Of a DNA stretch of 64,000 bases, positions 37,198 through 46,332 are shown piece after piece. The translations under genes and the position numbers were made by a program. The stretch lies in contig ONMR01000001.1 of the NCBI GenBank assembly GCA_900318995.1, positions 248,001-312,000 on the forward strand, written 5' to 3'. The notes beneath the pieces were generated by a model. It ran no database searches. It saw only the letters and a list, made by a program, of their open reading frames with translations, and had not been told where the DNA came from. The stretch's first letter is position 1. The number at the start of each line of letters is the position of its first letter. This DNA is from an uncultured Prevotellaceae bacterium. Its GTDB lineage: Bacteria > Bacteroidota > Bacteroidia > Bacteroidales > Bacteroidaceae.

Positions 37198-39537
37198 ATG
37201 AAAAAAAGGCTTTTATGTAGTTTTTTAATTGCCATTTCCGTGACGGGTTTGGCATTGGTGAGTTCTTGTAAGGACTATGATGATTATTCTGACTTGAGGA
37301 CTCAGAGTAAGATTGACCACACTCAGATGTGGAATGCAATCAACGGAAACACAAAATCAATCGACAGTTTGCGCGCCAGACTTGATACTCTCAAGATGTG
37401 CGAAGTGAATTGCGACTCTCTCAAAAAAGTAATTGACACATTGACAAATGATGTCAGGAATCTGATTGACACCATCGCCGGTGATTCAAATTCAGTTCTC
37501 GGAAGATTCAATCTCCTGAGCCAGAAGGTAAATGCAGTTAAGGGTACTGCCGATTCTGCAAAACAGTACAATGACTCAATCGACACCGTCATAACCAGAA
37601 TGAGGCATGAGCTTGACAGCATCATGAAGATTGCCGATTATGACACTGTTCCTCTGTTTGATTCAGTAAAGGTTCTCAAGAAGAGCATTCACGAGGTGGA
37701 TTCAGTTCTGCACGTCTACATTGACTCAATCCGTTACAACTCCCGCAGAATCGATACAGTCAACTGGCGTGTCGACACTCTCGAGATGAGAATCGATACA
37801 CTCAAGCGTCGTATTGACACTCTCGAGTGGCGCGTTGATACTCTGGAGCAGAGGGTTGACAGCCTGATGGATGCAGAGAGAAGGCGTATCACCAGCCTCT
37901 ATGTTCAGGGTACGGTTAATCCCACATTCGGTTCATTCGCACTTCCCATGGGAATCCGCTCAAATATCCTGAGCTGCTACTATGGTGAGGCTCTGAACAA
38001 TGTTACATTCCCTGCAACAGCCAATGACGCAGACCTGAGCGCAGTGCTCGATCCCGGTATGGAGTTGTCAGCAGCAGAACTTGCAGTTATCGGTACACCT
38101 ACCCAGACTTCAATCTCACAGGGTAACACCATCATCAGCGATTCTGCCAACAACGCAGGCCGCATATTCCTGACAATCAACCCCAATGAGGTTCAGATTG
38201 ACTCAACCTACAAGTTCTATTTCGTGAACAGCCTTGGCGATTCAACACCAGTTGTGTTTGATACTCTCAAACCTTCACAGGAGAAACTCACATTCGGACT
38301 CTCCAACCGTGCAGCCGCCAATACCGGTTTCTATGAGGCTGGAATCAAGATTGAGGAGAGCGCAGCAAGCCAGCTTGCACCTAACTTCTCAGTAACCAAG
38401 GATCAGCTCAAGAATATCGCAAAGGATGTTATTGATTACAAGGACGGCTTCAATCTGTCAGGTATAGCAGGTGCAGTGTTCAAACTTGCAGAGACATCAC
38501 TTGATGCCAATGCAGTAAGGGTAGAGTGGACAGACAGCATGGGCGACCACAGCGTAACATCACAGTATGATGTAGCTGTAACAGCCATCCAGCCTCTGTC
38601 ATATTCAGCAGGTCAGGGCATCGGTACTTCTCGCAGACTGCCCACCATCAGCCCGCTGACCGAACTGTCAATATCCAAGCCTTCATTCACTCCTATCAAT
38701 CTGAATGACATAACATTCACAGTTGACGGCACTCTTGCCCATATATCATTCGGTACAGTGTCTATATCATCAGCCGGAGTGATCAGTGTTGACATCTATA
38801 TGCCAGACCATGTGGATGGTTCGGGTAATATCATAAATGCAACAGTTCCTACAACATACACTGTTGATGGTATTGCTGGAGTCCTGACTGATGTTGAGAC
38901 AGCATTTAACGGTAAAGTAGTTGAATGGCAGACTGGTGTAAACAATGCCATTGACAACATAATGAATCAGATCAAGACTCAGGTTGAGAATCTTGTAAAG
39001 AACCAGATTGCAGGTAAACTGAACACTGAGATTGACAAGATGCTTGAGAGTGTCAAGAATTCAATCAACAACTCACTGAGCGGATACAACAGCTACTTCA
39101 GCAAAATGAATTCACTCATCAGCCGCATCAACGCAGTTACCAGCCGTATCAACAGCAAACTTGACCTGGATGTAAATGCAATTCTGCAGCCTGTTATCCT
39201 GTATGAGGCCAGTGACGGTTCATTCCACCCAATGAGTAATGATCCCGCTCATCCTTCAACATTCACAGCTGCAGGTGGCGGTATAGTTCTCTACCCCACT
39301 TCTTACACAGGTGAGCTTCTGGCTCCTGCATATCAGAAGTTCATTGCAGTTGTTGATGGTCCTGGTGTAGCTGTTTCCAACATCAACAGTGGTGAGTACT
39401 ACAATACTCCTATAGACGGTAAGCGTTATGCTATCCCGTTTGCTCCTACAACAACTGGTACATACACAATCTACTACAGTGCTGTTGACTACTCAGGTGT
39501 GGTTACCGCACAGAGATTCTATGTTACAGTTGAGTGA
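37198..39537 (+). CDS. Surface lipoprotein with N-terminal coiled coil
   Basis: The signal peptide ends in a lipobox LVSSC (Cys 24), followed by KDYDDYSD, a start common to Bacteroidales coiled-coil envelope lipoproteins. I use the ATG 37198; the frame start 33 bases earlier adds no signal-like sequence. Residues 30-230 are helical and heptad-like, ending with perfect 7-residue steps of R-[IV]-D-T-L-[EK]-x (five in a row at about 188-223). The rest (230-779) is beta-rich, with a second helical stretch at about 590-665 (VNNAIDNIMNQIKTQVENLV...). There are no catalytic motifs. The OmpA-family gene follows after 29 bases, so the two may form an outer-membrane stalk or tether. Confidence 0.75.
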   Translation: MKKRLLCSFLIAISVTGLALVSSCKDYDDYSDLRTQSKIDHTQMWNAINGNTKSIDSLRARLDTLKMCEVNCDSLKKVIDTLTNDVRNLIDTIAGDSNSVLGRFNLLSQKVNAVKGTADSAKQYNDSIDTVITRMRHELDSIMKIADYDTVPLFDSVKVLKKSIHEVDSVLHVYIDSIRYNSRRIDTVNWRVDTLEMRIDTLKRRIDTLEWRVDTLEQRVDSLMDAERRRITSLYVQGTVNPTFGSFALPMGIRSNILSCYYGEALNNVTFPATANDADLSAVLDPGMELSAAELAVIGTPTQTSISQGNTIISDSANNAGRIFLTINPNEVQIDSTYKFYFVNSLGDSTPVVFDTLKPSQEKLTFGLSNRAAANTGFYEAGIKIEESAASQLAPNFSVTKDQLKNIAKDVIDYKDGFNLSGIAGAVFKLAETSLDANAVRVEWTDSMGDHSVTSQYDVAVTAIQPLSYSAGQGIGTSRRLPTISPLTELSISKPSFTPINLNDITFTVDGTLAHISFGTVSISSAGVISVDIYMPDHVDGSGNIINATVPTTYTVDGIAGVLTDVETAFNGKVVEWQTGVNNAIDNIMNQIKTQVENLVKNQIAGKLNTEIDKMLESVKNSINNSLSGYNSYFSKMNSLISRINAVTSRINSKLDLDVNAILQPVILYEASDGSFHPMSNDPAHPSTFTAAGGGIVLYPTSYTGELLAPAYQKFIAVVDGPGVAVSNINSGEYYNTPIDGKRYAIPFAPTTTGTYTIYYSAVDYSGVVTAQRFYVTVE
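37759..37868 (+). repeat. 21-bp tandem repeats encoding the heptads
   Basis: Degenerate 21-bp units centred on (G)T(T/C)GACACTCT(C/G)GAG encode successive R-[IV]-D-T-L-[EK]-x heptads, about five copies. The copies differ at synonymous sites, so it is not a recent expansion. Confidence 0.7.
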
Positions 39538-39566
39538 TTTCAGGAACCTAAAATGATTATTGGACA

Positions 39567-40721
39567 ATGAAAAGATTTAGAATACTAACAACGGCGTTAC
39601 TGCTTTCAGTATGTGCCGTGTTGCCAGCTCAGGAAAATGAGAAGCAGGAGTATGATTATACATTCAATCCCCACTTCTTTATTCAGGGCAATATTGGCGG
39701 ACAGTATACTCTTGGCGAGATTCCCTTCTTTGACCTGACTTATTTCAATGCTCAGTTGGGATTCGGCTATGAGTTCACACCTTCTGTTGCTTTACGTCTG
39801 TCAGTGAACGGATGGAAGAGTTTTGGTGGTATAGATGAGAACTTTACTCCCGACGGTAACAGATATTCATGGAGCTGGAACTATGTTTCTCCTTCTCTGG
39901 ATTTGATGTTTGACCTTACCAACATGATTGGCGGCTTTAACCCTGAGCGCAAACTCAGTGCCGGTCTGCTGGCTGGTATCGGTGCAAACTTCGTTTTCAG
40001 CAATGAGGAGGCAGAGAACGCCAAGCAGGACCTTATCGCTGCATACAATACAACCGTAGATATCAGCGGTGATGTAATGGAGTACGTTGAAAACAGGCGC
40101 ACTCTCTACTGGCCGTTCCGTTTCGGAGGTTTCGTTGATTATCATATCAATGACAATTGGGCCGTAGGTCTTGAGTTGCAGGCCAACACACTGTCAGACC
40201 AGTACAACTCCAAGAAGACCTGGAATACAGACTGGTATTTCAATGGCCTGATTGGTGTCAAGTACTGCTTCGGTCCTACTCACAGCAAGACTCCGAAGGA
40301 GAAGATGATTCCTGCATCACAGGCTCCTGAGTGTCCTGAGGTTGAGCCCGAGGTTATCAAGGAGATTGTTGAGAAGCCTGTTGAGGTTGAAAAGACTACC
40401 GTATATGAGGAGATCTACTATGATATCAACAAGGATGAGGTTAGCCGTGCCGAGATGTACAAGATCCGTCGCATTGTTGAGTTCATGAAGGCAAATCCTG
40501 ATGCCAAGATTGAGGTTTCTTCACATGCTGATGCTGCTACAGGTACTGCCGAGTACAATCAGAAGATTTCTGAGCGCCGTGCCAACAATGTGGTTAAGCT
40601 GTTGAAGGACAACGGTATCGATGAGTCCCGTATCACCTACTCCGCACATGGTTCAAGCGAGAACATGTATAAGGGTGAGGATATGAATCTTAACCGTGTA
40701 TCTATCTGCACTGTTAAATAA
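39567..40721 (+). CDS. OmpA-family outer-membrane protein
   Basis: A 384-residue protein: signal peptide (about 1-22), an eight-stranded OmpA-type barrel in the N-terminal two thirds (FIQGNIGGQYTLGEIPFFDLTY, alternating strands), and a linker with VEKPVEVEKTTVYEE. The C-terminal peptidoglycan-binding OmpA domain (about 285-384) holds IYYDINKDEVSRAEM and the NX2LSXXRA-like YNQKISERRANNVVKLLKDNGI. The C-terminal domain should hold diaminopimelate in peptidoglycan, so the protein links wall and outer membrane. A strong hairpin follows, so it ends the transcript with the upstream lipoprotein. Confidence 0.9.
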   Translation: MKRFRILTTALLLSVCAVLPAQENEKQEYDYTFNPHFFIQGNIGGQYTLGEIPFFDLTYFNAQLGFGYEFTPSVALRLSVNGWKSFGGIDENFTPDGNRYSWSWNYVSPSLDLMFDLTNMIGGFNPERKLSAGLLAGIGANFVFSNEEAENAKQDLIAAYNTTVDISGDVMEYVENRRTLYWPFRFGGFVDYHINDNWAVGLELQANTLSDQYNSKKTWNTDWYFNGLIGVKYCFGPTHSKTPKEKMIPASQAPECPEVEPEVIKEIVEKPVEVEKTTVYEEIYYDINKDEVSRAEMYKIRRIVEFMKANPDAKIEVSSHADAATGTAEYNQKISERRANNVVKLLKDNGIDESRITYSAHGSSENMYKGEDMNLNRVSICTVK

Positions 40722-40741
40722 ACAAAGCGGATATCAATAAT

Positions 40742-40797
40742 GAACTTGCCTGTTGTCTGCCTTTTCCTGACAGGCAACGGGCAAGTTCTTTTTTAAT
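40742..40797 (+). terminator. Strong terminator of the lipoprotein/OmpA operon
   Basis: GAACTTGCCTGTTGTCTGCC pairs with the reverse complement strand at 40769-40788 over about 20 bp with few mismatches, followed by Ts. Confidence 0.85.
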
Positions 40798-40812
40798 TAA
40801 ATAATGTAACTG

Positions 40813-41991
40813 ATGAAAAGGCTTATTCTTTCAATATTTGCAGGGTTGTTGTCACTACACATCTGTGCTCAGATAACAGGTGACGGCTATTATAGGGTTT
40901 CGAACTATAAAACGGGCCGTTATGCATATGTAACAGACAATACCGGTTCAATCAATGTTCAGGCCACCACTGCCGAGATGGGCGCCATACAGCTTTGGAC
41001 AGACCATTCAAGGACCTACAGCGATCCTGCTTCGGTCATATATATTGAAAAGAAAGGCAGTAATTCCGGAGGTGATTACTATGACCTCCAGTCACAAGGT
41101 ACGAGTACCTATTCTATAATCGGTTATTATCTCTACGCCCATTTTTCGGGAGGATTCTATCAGGTTTATGCCGAAGGAAAATATCTTTCGGATGACAACT
41201 ATGGCACAGGTCCCCAGGGCTCAATGGGAACCAAACGCACCGGTGACTACAGGAAATGGATAGTATCCAGGATTGACAATCAGGACGAGTTTTTCGGCAT
41301 AACTCCGTCTATTGAGACAGGCGGACGTAAGTTCCACCCGTTCTATGCCGATTTCGGTTTCAGTTGTCTGTCGGATGGCATGAAAGTGTGGTATATATCC
41401 GAGGTGGACAGTGACGGTGTAGTAATCAAGGAGTTTACTGGCGATACTGTACCGGCACGTACACCGGTTATAATTGAATGTTCATCCTCCGATCCGTCAC
41501 TGAACCGTATAGATCTGATCAAGGATTATACCGCAGGTCCGGCTGACAATAAGCTTAAGGGTGTATACTTCAATAATCCCAAAAGGACCAAGTCACAGGA
41601 TGCCAGGACGGTTTTTGATCCTGCCACAATGAGGGTTCTTGGTGTTATGGCCAACGGTTCTCTGGGCTATGTCCTGTCCGATGTCCAGCCCGATGCCGAT
41701 ACACACAAGCAGTCCCTGCTGGCCAACCAGTCTTATCTGCCTGTGGGTGAAGGTATTCCGAACTCAGTCCCAATTATTACAGAAGCAGAGTATCAGGCTT
41801 TGCTTGCCCGACGTGCCGATTCTATCGCAGCCATCGTTGCTTCGGTAAATGTGGCAGTTTCCGCCAAGCCCCTTAATAAGGTATATCAGATTTCCGGCAG
41901 GTTTGTAGGTGAGCTTACAGCCGAGGAGATTGAGATGCTGCCTGCAGGCGTATATATAATCGGTAAACGTAAGGTCGTTATAGACCGTTGA
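40813..41991 (+). CDS. Secreted protein of unknown function with a sorting-domain-like tail
   Basis: A 392-residue exported protein (signal about 1-20). The N-terminal half is rich in aromatic beta-strand phrases (GYYRVSNYKTGRYAYVTDNTG, DYYDLQSQGTSTYSIIGYYLYAHFSGG), a pattern seen in secreted proteins of Prevotella-like bacteria. The middle contains VKEFTGDTVPARTPVIIECSS. The last 35 residues (VYQISGRFVGELTAEEIEMLPAGVYIIGKRKVVI) read like a short C-terminal sorting domain. No enzymatic signature was identified. It starts after the terminator downstream of ompA. Confidence 0.6.
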   Translation: MKRLILSIFAGLLSLHICAQITGDGYYRVSNYKTGRYAYVTDNTGSINVQATTAEMGAIQLWTDHSRTYSDPASVIYIEKKGSNSGGDYYDLQSQGTSTYSIIGYYLYAHFSGGFYQVYAEGKYLSDDNYGTGPQGSMGTKRTGDYRKWIVSRIDNQDEFFGITPSIETGGRKFHPFYADFGFSCLSDGMKVWYISEVDSDGVVIKEFTGDTVPARTPVIIECSSSDPSLNRIDLIKDYTAGPADNKLKGVYFNNPKRTKSQDARTVFDPATMRVLGVMANGSLGYVLSDVQPDADTHKQSLLANQSYLPVGEGIPNSVPIITEAEYQALLARRADSIAAIVASVNVAVSAKPLNKVYQISGRFVGELTAEEIEMLPAGVYIIGKRKVVIDR

Positions 41992-42002
41992 CAGGACGAC
42001 TA

Positions 42003-42977
42003 TTACCGGTATAACCTGTACGATATGCTCAGGTTCAGCAAGGGGAATACCTTGAACTTGTTTGATAAGTCTATGTATTTACCCACCTGGCCGTTAATGT
42101 TATTCAGCTTTGTTATTTCTGTTTCTTTATCTGTGCCTGGTTGGGCATAGACTCTTGGCGAACCTCCCCAAAGCATGATGCCGCAGTCTGCGGTAAACTT
42201 AAGACGGTCATTATTCTTGTCAATCAACCCGTTGTACCCGGCGCCAAGATAAGGCTTGAATGAGTTTACTTTCATTTCGGCCTTGACCATGTTGTCCTGA
42301 TCCGGCTCCATCATGTAGGGAGTTCCGTCAGGAAAGTCACCCACATGCATACCCATTCTTCCGGAATTGAGGATTTTCTCATTGACGGCAGGCGGCAGTT
42401 CCAATCCCATAAATACGCCATTCAGTTCACACTCATCATTGTTTTCTATTTCATATACTTTGTCATAGATGTTGTTGTACATGGCAACAGACATGAGAGT
42501 GGTCATATCTTCGGTGCGGTTGTAAGCTCGTCCTATTACAGACGGTCCGGCGTAAAATCCGGCAGTGAAATGCCAGTTCCCGTTCCTGAACGGAAACACG
42601 TCGACAAGCAGTTTGAAATTATGGAAGTGTGGTTCTCCTATCATGTCCACCTGCTGATCTATCTTGAATCCTGTCATCTCTTCAAGGTAGCCTGCCATAC
42701 GGTCAAACCTGGAGTGTCCCTCTGAGTCATATCCCGGGTCTCCGTCGTCACCTACCTGTATGCTGAAATGCATCGGGAACTCAAAATGGGGCATGAAATC
42801 AAAACCTGTCCTTACTGCCACATAACGGTTTATACGTGATCCGAGTGTCATGCCTGTACCTGTGGTTCCGGCATTAAAACCCAACCAGAAATCAGGATCA
42901 ATATCAAAAGTTTTGGCAGTCATACTGCCTATAGACAATACGGCTGCCAAAACTGTTGCTGTAAAGCGGTGTCTCAT
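42003..42977 (-). CDS. Outer-membrane beta-barrel protein, uncharacterised
   Basis: A 324-residue protein with a signal peptide (about 1-21), alternating beta strands and an aromatic-ended C-terminus (LLNLSISYRLYR), as in outer-membrane barrels. Strand-like phrases: FWLGFNAGTTGTGMTLGSRINRYVAVRTGFDFMPHF, WHFTAGFYAGPSVIG, SFKPYLGAGYNGL. It is related to hypothetical outer-membrane proteins of Bacteroides and Prevotella. It lies 11 bases past the convergent gene end and 24 bases downstream of the oxidoreductase operon, with no clear terminator between. Confidence 0.65.
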   Translation of the reverse strand: MRHRFTATVLAAVLSIGSMTAKTFDIDPDFWLGFNAGTTGTGMTLGSRINRYVAVRTGFDFMPHFEFPMHFSIQVGDDGDPGYDSEGHSRFDRMAGYLEEMTGFKIDQQVDMIGEPHFHNFKLLVDVFPFRNGNWHFTAGFYAGPSVIGRAYNRTEDMTTLMSVAMYNNIYDKVYEIENNDECELNGVFMGLELPPAVNEKILNSGRMGMHVGDFPDGTPYMMEPDQDNMVKAEMKVNSFKPYLGAGYNGLIDKNNDRLKFTADCGIMLWGGSPRVYAQPGTDKETEITKLNNINGQVGKYIDLSNKFKVFPLLNLSISYRLYR

Positions 42978-43001
42978 AAGGAGATACTGTGATTACTGTT
43001 T

Positions 43002-43538
43002 TTACTTTACCAGCTCCATGCCGGCCTTGATGGCCTTCTCATTCAGGGGCAGGTATTTCCAGTTGCGCTCCGATACGGAGTGCTTGATACCCTCCATAAC
43101 GTACTCCACATCCAGGATGGGGCGAATCTTCATGAACGCTCCAAGCAGGAACATGTTGGCTACCTTGGTGGCATTGATCTTGGCTGCCTCCTCGATGGCC
43201 TTGATGGGGTAGATGGTTATGTCGGTACGAGTGGGCTTGCGGGTGATGGTGCTGGGGGTGTAGATGAGCACGCCACCGGGCTTTACCATCGGCTCGAACT
43301 TGTCCATGGACTGCTGGTTCAGTATGATTGCCGTGCTGAACTTTTGCAGGATAGGTGAGCTGATACGGCTGTCGCTCAGGATAACCGTCACGTTTGCTGT
43401 GCCGCCGCGTATCTCAGGACCGTAAGACGGCATCCACGATACTTCCAGACCTTGCATAAGGCCTGAATAAGCTATTATCTTGCCCATTGAGAGGACTCCC
43501 TGCCCTCCGAATCCGGCTATGATTATCTCTTCTGTCAT
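43002..43538 (-). CDS. 2-oxoacid:ferredoxin oxidoreductase, gamma subunit
   Basis: A 178-residue subunit of the PorG/KorC family. It starts EEIIIAGFGGQGVLSMGKIIAYSGL, with the family's GFGGQG loop, and has WMPSYGPEIRGGTANVTVILSD. It is the last gene of a four-gene minus-strand operon (ferredoxin, alpha, TPP-binding, gamma). Pathway: reversible oxidative decarboxylation of a 2-oxoacid to an acyl-CoA with reduction of ferredoxin. The branched-chain type (Vor) is likely from the alpha subunit. Confidence 0.92.
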   Translation of the reverse strand: MTEEIIIAGFGGQGVLSMGKIIAYSGLMQGLEVSWMPSYGPEIRGGTANVTVILSDSRISSPILQKFSTAIILNQQSMDKFEPMVKPGGVLIYTPSTITRKPTRTDITIYPIKAIEEAAKINATKVANMFLLGAFMKIRPILDVEYVMEGIKHSVSERNWKYLPLNEKAIKAGMELVK

Positions 43539-43554
43539 GATATTGTTCCTTATT

Positions 43555-44361
43555 TTATCTGGGTGCGTTCATGTCCATGACAAGCTTGCCGTCAACTTTC
43601 ATGTCGCCCAGAGGGTATTTCTTGAACATGTTCTCTACCATCCAGTCATTGGCGGCCTTGGGTGAAAGGCCCCAACCGGAATTACAGTTGGATACAACCT
43701 CGACTATTGATGTGCCTTTCTTGTCACGCTGGTTCTCAAAGGCCTGGCGCAGAGCCTTCTTGAGTTTGCGTACATTGGCGGGGGTGTGTACCGAATGACG
43801 TGTCACGTAACATACGCCGTCCAGCTGAGCCAGAAGCGGGGTTATGTTGAGCGGATAACCCATGGTCTTGACGTCACGTCCGCGCGGGCAGGTTGTGGTC
43901 TTCATTCCCTCCAGTGTGGTGGGTGCCATCTGGCCACCGGTCATTCCGTAGATACCGTTGTTGATGAATACTATCACTATATTTTCACCGCGGTTGCAGG
44001 CGTGCATTGTCTCGCCTGTACCTATGGCTGCCAGATCGCCGTCACCCTGATAGGTGAAGACGAACTTGTCGGGCTGCACGCGTTTGATGCCGGTGGCAAC
44101 TGCGCAGGCACGTCCGTGAGCGGCCTCAACCACATCGAACTTATAGAAATCATAAAGGAACACTGAGCAGCCTACCGGTGAGATTCCGATAACGTCATGC
44201 TCAATGCCCATCTCCTCGATAACCTCGGCAATGGTGCGGACAACAACACCGTGACCGCAACCGGGGCAGAAGTTGAACTGCTTCTCGGCCATCAGACGGC
44301 TTTTCTGATAGACCAGGTTTTCAGGTTTGATGATATCGTTTATTTCCATTGTGCTGATCAT
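43555..44361 (-). CDS. 2-oxoacid:ferredoxin oxidoreductase, TPP-binding (beta) subunit
   Basis: A 268-residue subunit with CPGCGHGVVVRTIAEVIEE near the N-terminus, the thiamine diphosphate motif GDGDLAAIGTGE...IVIVFINNGIYGMTGGQ in the middle, and PTTLEGMKTTTCPRGRD. The start ATG overlaps the stop of the upstream alpha gene (ATGA, 44358-44361); a second ATG at 44349 is an equally possible start. Subunit order and overlaps mean coupled translation. Confidence 0.93.
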   Translation of the reverse strand: MISTMEINDIIKPENLVYQKSRLMAEKQFNFCPGCGHGVVVRTIAEVIEEMGIEHDVIGISPVGCSVFLYDFYKFDVVEAAHGRACAVATGIKRVQPDKFVFTYQGDGDLAAIGTGETMHACNRGENIVIVFINNGIYGMTGGQMAPTTLEGMKTTTCPRGRDVKTMGYPLNITPLLAQLDGVCYVTRHSVHTPANVRKLKKALRQAFENQRDKKGTSIVEVVSNCNSGWGLSPKAANDWMVENMFKKYPLGDMKVDGKLVMDMNAPR

Positions 44362-45437
44362 TTGATATTAAAGTAATCATAGAGAGCTTTCTCAATTTCC
44401 TCAGGGGTGGGGACCATACCACCCAGGCGTCCGAAGAAACCTACTGGCTTGCGGCCCTCTACAGCCAGACGGATGTCCTCAATCATCTGACCGGCGCTGA
44501 GCTCTACAGACATGAAGCCCTTGATGCGGCTGTTGTCTGCCAGTTCACGTATCTGGTCATATGGGAAAGGATAGAGAGTGATGGGGCGGAAAAGACCTAT
44601 CTTGTGGCCTTTGGCGCGTGCCAGCTCGATGCTCTTCTGTGCTATGCGGGCTATGATTCCGAAGGCTACTATTACGTATTCGGCGTCATCGCACTGTATC
44701 ATCTCGTAACGCACCTCATTCTTTTCCATCTCGCGGTATTTCTTTTGGAGACGGATGTTCACCAGCTCATGCTCCTGCGGCAGCAGGTTCAGGGAGGTGA
44801 TGAAACGGCGCTCCTTACCCTCGGGGGTACCGTTGGTGGCCCAGTCAGGATACTCGGTCATGCGGGGACGCGGTGCGGGCAGATATATCTTCTCCATCAT
44901 CTGACCCAGAGCTCCGTCGGCCAGGATCATGGTGGGGTTACGGTATTTGAAAGCAAGGTCAAAGCCAAGTGATATGAAATCGGCCAGTTCCTGAACCGAT
45001 GATGGTGCCAGGGTAAGCAGCTTGTAGTCACCGTGACCGCCGCCCTTTACTGTCTGGAAATAGTCGGCCTGGCTGGGCTGGATGGTTCCAAGTCCGGGAC
45101 CTCCGCGTGACACGTTGATAAGAAGGCAGGGGAGCTCGGCGCCCGCAATGAATGAAATTCCTTCACTCATAAGGCTGATACCCGGGCTTGATGAGGATGT
45201 CATAACCCTGTGTCCTGTAGATGCACCGCCATATACCATGTTGATGGCGGAAACTTCACTCTCTGCCTGGAGTACGGCCATGCCTGTGCGGGCAGTGGCA
45301 TCAGTCTCCATAAGGTACTCCATTACCTCCGTCTGCGGAGTGATGGGGTAACCGTAAAAGGCATCGGCGCCGGCGCGTATTGCGGCCTCGGCAATCGCCT
45401 CGTTGCCTTTCATAAGTCTCATTTCTCTCTCTTCCAT
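44358..45437 (-). CDS. vorB: 2-oxoacid:ferredoxin oxidoreductase, alpha subunit (VorB-like)
   Basis: A 359-residue subunit with the pyrimidine-binding domain beginning MKGNEAIAEAAIRAGADAFYGYPITPQTEVMEYL. It contains VYGGASTGHRVMTSSSSPGISLMSEGISFIAGAELPCLLINVSRGGPGLG and the second-domain segment LARAKGHKIGLFRPITLYPFPYDQI. This pattern matches proteins named 3-methyl-2-oxobutanoate (branched-chain) ferredoxin oxidoreductase subunit VorB, which suggests valine, leucine or isoleucine breakdown. The 2-oxoglutarate type is close, so the substrate is not certain. The ferredoxin subunit is two bases upstream. Confidence 0.85.
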   Translation of the reverse strand: MEEREMRLMKGNEAIAEAAIRAGADAFYGYPITPQTEVMEYLMETDATARTGMAVLQAESEVSAINMVYGGASTGHRVMTSSSSPGISLMSEGISFIAGAELPCLLINVSRGGPGLGTIQPSQADYFQTVKGGGHGDYKLLTLAPSSVQELADFISLGFDLAFKYRNPTMILADGALGQMMEKIYLPAPRPRMTEYPDWATNGTPEGKERRFITSLNLLPQEHELVNIRLQKKYREMEKNEVRYEMIQCDDAEYVIVAFGIIARIAQKSIELARAKGHKIGLFRPITLYPFPYDQIRELADNSRIKGFMSVELSAGQMIEDIRLAVEGRKPVGFFGRLGGMVPTPEEIEKALYDYFNIK

Positions 45438-45439
45438 AA

Positions 45440-45670
45440 TTACTCCTCTACTTTTACCCTATAGACGGCTATTACTCCGTCAGGGCAGATAATACCGCAG
45501 TTGGTGCAACCTATGCATGCTTCGGGGTTGGCCATATAGGCATAGTGGTAACCCTTGCTGTTAACGGCTGTCGACATGCCCAACACCTGTTTGTCACAGG
45601 TGAATACACATAGCTCACAGCCTTTGCAGCGCTCGGCGTCAACTGTTACGGCACCTCTAATTTTTGCCAT
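45440..45670 (-). CDS. 2-oxoacid:ferredoxin oxidoreductase, ferredoxin (delta) subunit
   Basis: A 76-residue protein with two 4Fe-4S motifs: CKGCELCVFTC and CIGCTNCGIICP. It transfers electrons from the TPP subunit to external ferredoxin. It is the first gene of the operon on the minus strand. No TAnnTTTG box was found in the 40-base gap to the next gene upstream. Confidence 0.92.
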   Translation of the reverse strand: MAKIRGAVTVDAERCKGCELCVFTCDKQVLGMSTAVNSKGYHYAYMANPEACIGCTNCGIICPDGVIAVYRVKVEE

Positions 45671-45709
45671 GATAAAAACTGTTATTATTGGTATGGTTAT
45701 TGGTATAAA

Positions 45710-46330
45710 CTATCTTGGAGACAGGCTTTGCCCTGTGCGGGCAGTCTCTGTGAGGTTGATCTCAAAAATCAGTGCTGAATATGCGGGAATGGTTCCTTTA
45801 TCGGATGTTCCGTATGCCATGCCGTATGGAATGTACAGTTTCCAGTAATCACCGCAATGCATGTGCATGAGGGCGGTGGTTACTCCTTCAATCAGACCTG
45901 ATACCCTGAAAGAATACGGGATATTGACCGTGGGGTCCAGATTGTCAGTCTTGAATGACTGGTCTACGACCTGACCTTCGGGGTAGTTGTCAGTAGGAAT
46001 CAGACGTACGCGGTAGTTAATCCGTACACTGTCCGTGTAATTGGGTGAAATCGTGTCCGTTCCTTTTTTGAGTACATAGCAATAAACGTATCCACTGTTT
46101 CCCCAATCGGCATCGGGATCAAGCTTGAATGAGAGAAGCCTGAAGGATTGGCCTTCGGTTGCGCTCTCAGGATCAGCGTTGCCGCAGTTGGCGGCAATAT
46201 TGTTGATGAAATCCGTATTCCTCTCTTTCCAGTTGGCATGGTCGTCGGTCTCCTTTGTTTCGGCGCAGGAGAGTGTAAAGAGCATGAGAACTGTCAGCAG
46301 AACGGGGAAAAGATTCAGTGTGCGTTTCAT
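45710..46330 (-). CDS. FKBP-type peptidyl-prolyl isomerase lipoprotein
   Basis: A 206-residue protein with a signal peptide and lipobox FTLSC (Cys near 22), so an envelope lipoprotein. The FKBP domain is at about 75-200, with VRINYRVRLIPTDNYPEGQVVDQSF, VSGLIEGVTTALMHMHCGDYWKLYIPYGMAYGTSD and the end IPAYSALIFEINL. It catalyses prolyl cis-trans isomerisation, probably to help fold exported proteins. It starts two bases after the glyS stop and should be co-transcribed with it. Confidence 0.9.
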   Translation of the reverse strand: MKRTLNLFPVLLTVLMLFTLSCAETKETDDHANWKERNTDFINNIAANCGNADPESATEGQSFRLLSFKLDPDADWGNSGYVYCYVLKKGTDTISPNYTDSVRINYRVRLIPTDNYPEGQVVDQSFKTDNLDPTVNIPYSFRVSGLIEGVTTALMHMHCGDYWKLYIPYGMAYGTSDKGTIPAYSALIFEINLTETARTGQSLSPR

Positions 46331-46332
46331 AT

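Noticed and set aside
37759-37868. Variable-number tandem repeat
   Set aside because: The units differ at many synonymous positions and encode a coiled coil, so selection on protein structure explains the pattern.
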